From Cavia porcellus (lineage: Eukaryota; Chordata; Mammalia; Rodentia; Caviidae), in NCBI RefSeq assembly GCF_034190915.1, contig NW_026947486.1:102095123-102159122 (forward strand): DNA of 64,000 nucleotides. Direction: 5' to 3'. The notes under the pieces were generated by a model. It was not told where the DNA came from and did no database searches. It saw nothing but the letters and a program-made list of their open reading frames with translations. Both the position numbers and the translations under genes were made by a program. Shown one piece after another: positions 1 through 9,332 of the stretch. How positions within the stretch are numbered: position 1 is the stretch's first letter; each line of letters opens with the position of its first letter.

Positions 1-737
1 ACAACGGATGAATACACTGAAAATGCATACATAGCTTGAGAGTTGGGATTGTCATTGTGGGAGAAGGCAAACACAAATTTGTTTTGGGGGAAGAAGTAGA
101 AGAACCATGTGACATTGGACTAGAATGTAACTATGAAAATGAACTCACACCCTCTGTGGGCCAGATCTCAAAACAAAAGATAAAACAAATGCAGCCATAC
201 CCCAAGGATAAACATCAGGGACTGATATCCTTAATAGGCATGAGGAAGCCAGAGGGAGTCACTAACCCCACCCTACAGGCACAAGCCCTCTTCTGTATTC
301 ATGCCTGCTTGCTACGTGACTCACTTCCCCATTTGATCCCTATTTAATCAATTTTACCAGAGTAATTACACTTGTAATCTTAGTGGTTGACCATACTCAG
401 GCCCGCCTTGTGAGTTCCCATTTTTCCCTACTTTGGATTTGCCTCACCTCATGGATTTGCTCTATAGAAGGCCCTAAAAGACATAGTCTTTGGCAACACA
501 CTTGGGATTCCTTCTGTGTCTCTCTTGGACAGAAACTTGCTTTCATTCAATAAATATATCACTCAATAAATAAATATATACATATGAACTCACAGTGTAA
601 AAATGTACATTTGTCTTCGAAAAAGGTGTAGAAACACTATTTCAGTAGTATTGAGCACACAGCACCTAGAATCATATCCTAAATGCAATTTAGAGTTTTC
701 TAAACTAAATACTGCAATACAGTTTAAAAGTACAAGA

Positions 738-812
738 TGGTCAGAAGGCAGAGGCAGGAGCGTTTTGAGTTTGAGGCCAACCTGGGCTATATAGCAAGAC
801 CTTGCCTCCTAA
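738..812 (+). repeat. B1-type SINE fragment
   Basis: The text gaggcaggagcg followed by gaggccaacctgggctatat and agcaagacc matches the right half of a 7SL-derived rodent B1 SINE in sense orientation. It ends in a short A/T-rich tail (aaataaataaatg). The 5' part is missing or too diverged to see. Confidence 0.75.
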
Positions 813-1395
813 ATAAATAAATGAAAATTTCAAAAGACAATGTATAAAGATGGTAAAGGAAGCAGGACTGAGAAAAGAAAGAAGAAAAACTGCACTGTAG
901 ACTTGAGCCAACCTAGCAGGAAGCTGTGGAGCCAAAGTTCAGCCCCACCAGGGTCCTGCATTAGGCTGAAAGCCAGGTCTTCATATTCCATGTCTCAGTC
1001 ACCAGTCATGAAACCTAGGTGGGCCCAGGAACGGTGCCCACTTAGGCAGAAGGGTGTTGCCGCTGAGGTGGACCTTGAAGGAGCTGGCAGCTGGAGCCAG
1101 CCTGCTGACCACGCCCCACAGCTGGGCAGCAACACCCTTCTTGATGGTTAACCCAAAAGGCACCTCTACATTGTCTTCCACATGGAAAGGAACTAGCTTT
1201 CCTTGAATAAAGGAATGTCTTATTCCATATCCAGAGTAATCAATGAAGAAATTGAGCCTGGAATGTCTTGTAATGTGAGAAAGCAAGATAATCCTCAAAA
1301 ATCAATGGAGTCATTAAAAACAAAACAAAACAAAACATGGGATTTATCCAGCTAAAAACGGACTCCCATTAATCTATATTCCCAGTCCTTTAAAA

Positions 1396-1494
1396 AATTT
1401 TTTAAATAGGGTCTTGTTATGCTGTCCAGGCCCTGAATTTATGATCCTCTCGCTTCAGCCTCCCACCCTGCTGCGCTGAGTGTCTGGGATTAAA
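1396..1494 (-). repeat. diverged B1/Alu-like SINE, antisense
   Basis: Antisense 7SL-SINE landmarks are visible: a T-rich start, agggtcttgttatgctgtcc, gatcctctcgcttcagcctccc and gtctgggatta. The copy is diverged and internally shortened. Confidence 0.7.
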
Positions 1495-3001
1495 AAGGAG
1501 GGGAAAGAAGGGAAAGCTATTGTTTTTAGTACTTCATGTTATAGGACAACTGCAACTAACACATGTAGAAAAAATGAGGGAAATAGAAAATTATCATTTT
1601 ATAACCAACTGATTTAGACAAAAATTAATAGATACTAAAACTAACAGGCAAAAGCCTGTTGCGAAATAGTATATTCAGAGTTTCAAAAATATAACTTCAC
1701 CGATTACTTGAAAGGGGAAAAGGAATACCAGGGAGAAATCGGGTAGAAATCACCTGAATTCAGTGGTGAAAACTCACATTATCACAGGACACGCTGACAG
1801 TGTGCCCTCTGATGCAATGCGCTAGGAATGCACCATCATTTCTGCTCTAATCCTGCAAAAATGAGGACAGATAAATTCAAACTGAATAATATTTGGGGGA
1901 AAAAACTCCAACTGAGCTCTTCAAAAAAAAAGCTAGGAAATTATTCTACATCCAAGGAGGCTAAAAAGACACGACACTGGTGTAATGCTTGGTTCTTGTT
2001 AGGATCCTACATTAGAAACAGCTACAAAATATACTACTAGAATGACTGTAGAAATTTGATTACAGATATAAATTTATCATATTATTATAGCAAAGCTGAA
2101 ATTTTCAGATGTGATCATTGCACTGTGGCACATGATCTTGTTTTTAGGAGATACTTGTTAAAATGTTTAGGGGTGAAGGATCACATTGCCTGCAATTACA
2201 CCTATCAAACAGTTAATAGATAGGTACAGACATCCATGCAGATAAAGCAAATGTGGAAAAAAATATTAACAATCAGTGAATATAAAAGGGAATCCAAGTT
2301 TTTCATTAAACTGCTCCTATCACCTTTCTGAAGGTTTAAAATATTTCAAAAAAAAAGCCAAAAAAATAAAACGATTAGAAATAAACAAATTTCGTTTAGA
2401 TGAAAAGGGAAATTAGCATTATAGTTAGATATAGAAAGTTAAATATTACATCTGTATCTCATGAGAAACTCAAAATATCGTAATAAATAAGTAAAATAAA
2501 TTACAGATAGTAGAAACAAGAAAGTAGACCCTTTGGATAGGGGAAGAGGGTCAGAAGGAGAGAAAAAAGAAGTTAAAGGGATCGAAAATAATTAAGATTA
2601 TGTTACACACTACATGCATCAATTACTCAAAGAAAACATCATTATGTGTTACAACACATATTGAAAAATGTAATAAACTAATTGTTGTACATAAAGTTAT
2701 TAAATGGATTTCATTTTGGCATAATGAAGTTACTTTGATATACAGTAAATCATAATGCTTTAAAACAAAACGGGTAGATCACTGTTTTGATTCCAGGCAA
2801 ATAAATCTAAATATAATATCCCATTCCCTCCATCAGCCATGTAAATATAAATGATTAATTTTTTAACAGTTGGAAATTTTACATTGTTCCTTTCTCCTCC
2901 TTCAACTCATATCTCCATCAACTTCTCCCACAGAACTGTGTCCTAGTATATTTTATGTATGTGTCTGCTTTTGATCATTCTATCTAGTTCTTTGCAACAA
3001 A

Positions 3002-3003
<2 letters not shown>

Positions 3004-3039
<36 letters not shown>
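3004..3039. repeat. (TG)n microsatellite
   Basis: About 18 uninterrupted TG dinucleotides. Confidence 0.97.
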
Positions 3040-3041
<2 letters not shown>

Positions 3042-3109
3042 TTTTTAAAAATTTCTACTCACGATAAAGCTGCACATGTTTTTAAAAGGTTCTGGGTAGA
3101 GTTACTTTT

Positions 3110-3208
3110 ATATTTATTTATTTATTTATTTATTGGTACTGGGAATCAAACTCAAGGTCTTGCACTTGTCAGGCAGGTGTTTTTGCCGCTGAGTTAAATC
3201 CTCAGCCT
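3110..3208 (-). repeat. ID-type SINE, antisense, with (ATTT)n tail
   Basis: Antisense tRNA-derived SINE. The tail appears as tandem TTTA repeats, followed by ggtactgggaatcaaactca (reverse of the B-box region) and gccgctgagttaaatcctcagcc (reverse of the A-box and 5' end). It is moderately diverged from the young ID copies elsewhere in the window. Confidence 0.85.
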
Positions 3209-4018
3209 GATAGAATTATTTTTAATACACCATACCAAAATAACAAATGCTTTAGAAAACTTGGAAAAAATAGCTTAAATATACAATGTAAAAAATGGAA
3301 ATATATTTTTTAGAGATGGAAGAAATACTTGTGGTTAAAGAGTATTGGTTCATGCATTTGTGGATAAACACTGTTAATTGTTAGAATAAGACACTGGTAG
3401 GGTTCAATATTATTTGCATTCTTTTCTTTTAAAACTGCAAACATGAAGGAGCTTTGTTCATACAAATAAGAAGGAAATGTAATTTCTCTCACCGCATTGT
3501 AACATAATCCTTTTGTTTCTTCTAAGTTATATACCAGATATCTCATTGTGATATATCATTAAAAATGAATTTTAAAGATTTATTAGCTGACAAGTCTATT
3601 AGATCATTCAGCAATTTGGTCAAAAGCAAAGAATTGGAAACTACCTGTGTTGGAAATGGTCTCATTATGCAGTGATTAAGGTGTTTCATTGTTTTCACAC
3701 CAACACCCCTATTTTGGCTGGCTCCGTGGTCACCAGAAGGTTTCTAGTCCCCAGGGCAAGATACCAAGCCAGATTAGTAACCCTGGAAATCCACTGTCTT
3801 TCTTTTTTAAAATGAGAGGAGGGGTGTTAAGAAAAAGGAGGCAGGTAGGAAAGGAGAATCCACCTGCCTGAGACTGTGTCAGGGAGATCAATTTTAAGAA
3901 GTCAAGCGAGCATTTAGTGGTTGACTCCTTTACAACTGAATGTGCCTGCTGAATCTAGCAGCTCTCTGTGTATCGCCAATGAAATGTGTACCCTAGCATG
4001 ACTTAATTTACCTTTTCT

Positions 4019-4145
4019 CAGTTTCCACATCTGCAATTGAGGGTTAACATTATTCATAGGATTATTGGAACGGTAGGGTTAAGTTTCATACCATATGTAA
4101 GGCACCTAGCACATTCGACCTATAGTAGTTACTCAGGAAATGTTA
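4019..4145 (+). repeat. MIR-like SINE fragment
   Basis: The text tctcagtttccacatctgca, followed by a drifted count-and-record core and aaggcacctagcacattcga, then tagtagttactcaggaaatg, follows the layout of the mammalian-wide MIR SINE. Old and diverged. Confidence 0.65.
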
Positions 4146-5339
4146 GACTCTTCCCTGCCATTCCTTCTTGGCATTTCAGTTAACTATTCTTAGGTATGAT
4201 GATTATACAGTACTTATATAAAAAAAGAAGAAAGTCTTTGTCTGTTACCAGTATGTATTGAAGTATTCTTGATGGAATGATATGATATCTTGCACTTGAT
4301 TTAAAATAGTTCGGTGCATATATGCACTAGAGGAAATAGGTAGGGGAACTAGAAAGTAAAATTGGTCATGTGTTGAGAAATGTTGAAACTAAGTGTCAAA
4401 TACATAGAAATTCATTATACTATTTTCTGTATTTTATTATAATAAAAATATTTAAGAGAATCATTAATTTAATACCTACCATGTTGTAAGAAACTACAGT
4501 ATAAACAGGAAAGATGCATTATATCATGTGTCTCCAAGGAGACTCTGATCTGCTCAGGAAATACATACGTGAATCACCAGATATGTCTCAGTTACCTGCT
4601 ATATTAACAGCATGAGCCATGCACTATAGGAGCAATAGATTCTGCCTGAGCTGCTTAAGGACCACTTGGAAGAGGAGGTGAGGTTTCATTATTTTAGGTG
4701 TGGCATTTATATAATTTGGCAGCCTATTAGATGTGAAGAGTCAAAAGTAGTGGCAGTTTTTACATTGGCCACCTAGGAGTAGCATGCCACTAATGGAGAC
4801 AGAAAAGATGGGAGGAGAAAGAGGTGAGAAGAGGGTTAAGACTGGGCAGTCTGTGGATATACTGGCTTTGCATTTACTGAAGTTGAGGTACCCATGAAAT
4901 GTAGATAAGGTCAGGAAGTCATTGAAACTGTGTCAGTTGTGGCAAAGGTTTCATGAAGGAAATATACAGGATGTTTCAAGGTTTTCTAGATCCTAGGTTG
5001 ATGGCCCAGATGGCCTGAATGGGAAGAAGGAATGATAAGCCCGGCGAGATAGGGAGGTCTGCTCATCGGGCACAGTTATGTTGGGCTCCGTGTTTGCCAT
5101 GTTGAGTGATGATTATAAATGGAGCAACTATTCAAAGCCTTGTGGAAAGGGATACTTGATGCTCAGAAATGATAGGGGAAAGTCAGGTGAAGGTCTCAAC
5201 TCCACTCTGAAAAAACAAAGAAACAGCCACTGTGTATGACTGCGGTAAAAGTGACAAACACTCTTCCCTTGCTGTTCTGGACGTACAATATAGTGGTTTA
5301 GTCTATGGGCTTTAGCGCTATAGCATTTGGTTTTAATCC

Positions 5340-5490
5340 TGAACTCAAAATTGCTGAACTGTTTAGTTATCCTTAGGAATCCTTAGTCTCTTTATCTGTA
5401 AGGTGGGAACAACAGTATCAAACTTGAGAGTAATCAAAAGGATGCACGTAAACTTATGTTTACATGGTACGTAACACATTTTCAGTAACT
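5340..5490 (+). repeat. MIR-like SINE fragment
   Basis: The text ccttagtctctttatctgta followed by aggtgggaacaacagta resembles the MIR core (cctcagtttcctcatctgta then aaatggggataata). Diverged, with uncertain ends. Confidence 0.6.
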
Positions 5491-5583
5491 TACAATTACT
5501 AGTTCCAACGCCAGTGATACTGTTTGATGAGAAGACAAGGACTGGATTACTCTGTGTGCTGACAAGGGTTCCATATTTTCTTT

Positions 5584-5697
5584 TTTTTGGTCTTTTTTTT
5601 TTTTTTTTCATTTTTTATCGGTACCAGGGGTCGAACTCACCACTGCCTGCTTGCAAGGCAGGCGCTTATGCCGCTGAGCTAAATTCCCAGCCTCCAT
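5584..5697 (-). repeat. ID-type SINE, antisense, with 19-bp target-site duplication
   Basis: The poly-T (reverse poly-A tail) is followed by ggtaccaggggtcgaactca, a ttgcaaggcaggcgc core and gccgctgagctaaattccca, the complement of a tRNA-Ala-like ID element. The identical 19-mer agggttccatattttcttt flanks it at 5565-5583 and 5698-5716. A long perfect duplication implies a fairly recent insertion. Confidence 0.95.
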
Positions 5698-6128
5698 AGG
5701 GTTCCATATTTTCTTTCAGGAATGTTTTAAATTCTGTTGAAGCTGAAAACTCTTCCTCCTGTCTTCCTTCCTGTCTTATCTCCTTACTCAAATAAACAGA
5801 AACTAAAGTGGTCAGATCTGAGATCACATTATTTAATTTCAGCCTATTTAATTAATGTTTAACGCTAAAGACATTATGAAAATGTAGCACACAAGTTCAC
5901 AATCTGAGCAACCTCTTTCATTTTATCTATTTTGCTTATTCAGCAACAGACACTGCAGTCCCCTACATGCTTTAAGTAAAACAGTGTGTTTCTGTGATCT
6001 CCAGAAGTTGAATTCCAATCCAAGGAGATGAAATGTTAAGAGGCAGACAGACTTGGCCTTGACTGCAGACCAAGCTGGGGCCATGTGGGAGGTGGGGAAG
6101 CTGGCCTTGCATCTAATGGAAACTTCTT

Positions 6129-6300
6129 GATTGTCTGCAGAAACGAAGAAAGGAGGGAAGAAGTGGGGGATGGAGGCAAGAAAGAAGCAGAAGGGAAGGA
6201 AGGAAGAAAGAATTGGAGAAGAGAGACGGGAGGAGGAAGATAAAAGAAGAAAGGATGAAACAGAAGGGGGAAGAAAGGAAGGGAACTTTGAAAGAATAAA
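6129..6300 (+). repeat. purine-rich (GGAA/GAAA) low-complexity tract
   Basis: About 170 bases of nearly pure A/G on the + strand, composed of drifting gaagg, gaaag and ggagg units. The long open frames on both strands here are by-products of the low-complexity composition. Confidence 0.9.
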
Positions 6301-7124
6301 CCACAAGGAGTACTGATTGAGTGCCAAAGGATGACTGTGTCGCTGGGAGAGGGTCCTCCATCCAGAGCCTTTCATACGGAGTGTTTCTTGTCCATTTCTT
6401 TTGGGCTGGGCTTAGGGTTGATATTTAGGGATGTTGTCTGATTGCTCAATGCTATCACATGAGGAGGTGGAGAAACCAGCATTCCCTTTTCCTAGACAAT
6501 GTGTGCGATGGTTTCTCTTGCCATACAGAAAGCCTAATGTCACCATTTCTGAGGGCTCCAAGTGGGAAAGGAGAAGGCCCAGGCCCTACGTGCCAGGGGA
6601 GAGAAGAGGACTTTGCAGGAGCTTATGCTACTGGTTCTCTGGTTAAGAGTGGCCACCATCCAGGTAGTGAGCAGGTGGGAAAACAAGAGTCTTGACACTT
6701 TGCTGTACTTACTTGATTTAAATACACTGCTGCTCTGCCTTCCAGCTCTCATGAGCCTTGATTTCCACAGCCTTCCTTACAGTGGAGGAGGCCTTGGTAC
6801 AGAGCAAGGGCTAATCCTCTCCTTGAATTCAGCTCTCATTCTACTTGGGGACTTCTTTAATAAAACCTTCACTGGTGCCCTGCCAACTCCACCCTACTAG
6901 CTGTCTCTAAATATTTCACAGTTTCTCCTCTTTTCAAACTCAGAGAGAAAGGAACCTTCCCTTGTCTCTACTTACCTTTCTGGTTCCACTGGATTTCTGT
7001 GCCTCTCTACAGTGAAAAGCCTCAACAATAGTTGTCTACCCTGAGGTGTCTCCAAGTCGGGCCTAATTTCCTCTTCAGACCTGTTTTACCAAATCCTTCC
7101 ACTGACACCATCTCGATTGGAGCC

Positions 7125-7241
7125 ATCAACAGCTTTGATGGGAAGTATTGGGAAAGCTTCTTAACTAGCCTCCTTGTTTTGGTTCTTAATCTCTGAACCA
7201 TTCCTCACACCATAGTAGTCTTTTAAAGAGATAAATGTGAT
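7125..7241 (+). repeat. L2-like LINE fragment, left piece
   Basis: The text cttaactagcctccttgttt followed by ctctgaaccattcctcacac and a ttaaagagataaatgtgatc stretch resembles the L2 3' region (ctggtctccctgcct ... aatccatcctccaca ... agatctgatc). The element appears to continue at about 8050, after an L1 insertion. Confidence 0.55.
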
Positions 7242-7554
7242 CTGGATTATTACACAGAAACACAAATGAACGGAGGACACATAACAATTTGGATGACTCT
7301 CAAGGGAATGAAGCTGAGTGAGAAATGCCAATCTCAAAATGAGTACAATTGGTGCTCTGAGTCTGTGGGTCGTGTACTTGCAGACTTTGACCTGTCAAAA
7401 ATAATTGAAAAAAATTGTGTCTCTATTGAACACACAGACACTATTTCTCATTGTCCCACATGCAATAAAGTACAACTATTTGCATATTAGGTATAAATAA
7501 CCTAGAGGTAATCTGTAGGAGAGGATGTATGTGGGTTATTTAAAAATCCCATGC

Positions 7555-7630
7555 CATTTTATACAAGAGATTGGAGCATTTGTGGATTTTGGTATCCAAA
7601 GTAGGCTCCTGGAACCTGTTCTGCATGGAC
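7555..7630 (-). repeat. Tigger/MER2-like DNA transposon fragment
   Basis: The text gagcatttgtggattttgg, then tatccaaag, then ctcctggaacc and attgagggac parallels the reverse strand of Tigger-family ends (gtccctcggtatccg ... ggttccagga). A second trace of the same motif is at 12783-12815. Family assignment is from memory and tentative. Confidence 0.45.
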
Positions 7631-7649
7631 ATTGAGGGACAAATTTTTA

Positions 7650-7735
7650 TTATTATAATATTTTTTGATACCAGAATTTGAAGTGCCTTACACTCGCCAG
7701 GCAGGCGCTTACGCCACTTGAGATTCCCTGCCCTC
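7650..7735 (-). repeat. diverged ID-type SINE, antisense
   Basis: A T-rich start, gataccagaatttgaag, cgccaggcaggcgcttacgcc and cttgagattccctgccc give the order of an antisense ID element with several mutations. Confidence 0.7.
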
Positions 7736-8049
7736 CCGGCCCTAAACTTTATTATTCACTTACATAATATTCTTGAAATATCAAAACTATAGAAATGGAG
7801 GACAGATTAGTGTTTCCCAACGGGAAAAGCTGGAGAACTAGGGAAATGCCTGTGGTGGCAATGTGGGCAACAGCGGGGGTGGGGGGGGGATTCATGTAAT
7901 GACAGAAATGTTTTGTGCATTGACCCCTTGACCATGTGGTGAATACAGGAGCCTATACATGTGATCAAATTATCGATTCAAATCCACAGGCACATGCAAC
8001 TGACTTCAAGTATAACGAGAAATCTGAATAAAAATAGAAGACTGTAGGA

Positions 8050-8470
8050 ATGTGATAAATCACAACACTGTCATGCTCCAGGATTAAGCCATTCATTCAA
8101 AGGCCTCTCATTGATTTTGGAATGCAGTCCAAAAACCGGTCCCTGCCAACTCCTTCAGCCTTACATGGTGCTACTCTCTCCAGCTCTCCTGGTGCCCACC
8201 ACCTGTTAGTTCCACAGCATCAAGATTTACTCCCGCTCTCTGGAGAGCTTTTCCCCGGTTCTTTATACAGGTTCTTGTTTGATATCTTTCAGTCCTCAGT
8301 TTAAGTGCCACTTTCTCTCTTCCTAGCCACTTACAACTTGCACCCTCTTATTTATCCTAATGCAGTAATTTTCTCATTTCTCTAATGTCTGTATCCTAGG
8401 GGAAGGCCATGAGTGTCTGCATAACTGTGCCGTATCTCTAGCGCCTGACACAGTATTAGGCATATGGTGA
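8050..8470 (+). repeat. L2-like LINE fragment, right piece
   Basis: Landmarks of the L2 3' end occur in order: caaaggcctctcattgattt, aatgcagtccaaa, gttccacagcatc, ttaagtgccactttctctct, ctaatgtctgtatcctaggg and cgcctgacacagtattaggc. It probably continues the 7125-7241 piece across the L1 insertion. Confidence 0.65.
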
Positions 8471-8674
8471 GGGATCAGAACTGAACGTTGAGTCGCCACG
8501 TGCCTCCCTGCCCAGTGCTTTCCGAGTAGTTTTCTGGACGGTGGCGCCAGCCTTATGGATGGGGCTTCTTTACCCATCAGGCTTGGTATTAATTGCGGGG
8601 AGGTGTCGTCGGTGGAATTTCAGTACGCTCCACAGCACAGAGGTTTGCAGTCCGGGTCAAAACCAGTGTGCTCT

Positions 8675-8712
8675 GCGCCTCATTGCAGGGGGTGCGCCTC
8701 ATTGCAGGGGGT
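8675..8712. repeat. 19-bp perfect tandem duplication
   Basis: Two head-to-tail copies of gcgcctcattgcagggggt (8675-8693 and 8694-8712), followed by a partial third (gcgcagg), at the upstream shoulder of the CpG island. Confidence 0.97.
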
Positions 8713-9240
8713 GCGCAGGTTAGTCTGCGGCCCTGAGGCTGGCTGCCTCCCTCGCTGACTCTTTGTTGCTCCCACCTCCCACGTGCTGGTCGCGGCTGCC
8801 TGCAGTGACTCGTGACCCCACTGCCGTCCGCGAAGGCCTGCGGCTTGAGGGAGGGGGTCCCCAGGGCCCCCAGCGCGCCCTCCTCCCACTTCAGACGGCG
8901 CAGGTTCGGCCACCTTTCCCGCACGCGCGCTTCGCAGGCGACGGGCCTCTCCAGAGGAGGGGGCCGGCGGCCGCGCCCCATGCGTGCACGACGAGCACCC
9001 CTCCCCGCCCGTCAGGCCGGCCCCCACGCGCGCGCCACGCCCCGCAGTCCCCTGGCCGGGGCACAGCCCCAAACGGCGCGCGCCCCACCGCGCCCCACCC
9101 CACCCCGCCCCGCCCCTCCTCCCCTTGCCCCGCCTCGCCTCGGCTGAAGCGGGCCGCGCACGCCCCCGCGCGCGCGCTCCCCCACCTCCCCTGCGCCCCT
9201 CCCCCCGCGCCCTACATCCACCTCCCCGCCACGGGGGCTC

Positions 9241-9332
9241 AGTCCGCAGTCGCCGCCGCCGCCGCGCTTGGCTTGGGTGCAGGCAGCGGCCGCCGCCGCG
9301 GAGACAGCTGCGCGGGCGAGCATCCCCAGGCA
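9241..9332 (+). other. FHL1: probable FHL1 non-coding first exon (CpG-island 5' UTR)
   Basis: The 3' boundary is called at ccccaggca followed by GTAAGC (donor at 9333-9334), the best consensus 5' splice site in the island. The 5' boundary is only an initiator-like match. The exon is rich in CCG/GCC runs and contains no ATG leading to a useful frame, as expected for 5' UTR. It would splice to the MASHRHS exon at 53.6 kb or directly to the acceptor at 61315. The exon is an inference from promoter position and splice signal; transcript data would settle both ends. Confidence 0.5.

Larger units (their letters stand above)
7242..8048 (+). mobile_element. L1 3'-end fragment inserted in an L2
   Basis: Sense L1M-like 3' sequence. 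One part is ttggatgactctcaaggga with the tgaagctgagtgagaaatgc motif. The other is ttcttgaaatatcaaaacta, then gaaatggaggacagattagtg, then gagcctatacatgtgatc. It lies between copies of aatgtgat (7234-7241 and 8049-8056), a plausible short target-site duplication. An ID element and a Tigger-like piece are embedded in it. No intact ORF2 remains. Confidence 0.65.
1..8540. other. 5' flank of FHL1, no supported gene
   Basis: AT-rich intergenic DNA upstream of the CpG island. All open frames here are short and lack splice-supported partners or a recognisable domain. Most of what can be identified is transposon-derived and listed separately: B1 and ID SINEs, MIR, L2, L1 and a Tigger-like fossil. The stretches 1-735, 1500-3000, 3210-4015, 4150-5335 and 5720-7100 show nothing further recognisable, apart from a purine-rich tract near 6.13-6.30 kb and a structured GC-richer patch at 1.02-1.15 kb. 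Confidence 0.7.

Noticed and set aside
5923..6375. 150-codon Ser/Leu/Phe-rich frame on the minus strand
   Set aside because: It is a translation of the complement of the purine tract (low-complexity pyrimidine).
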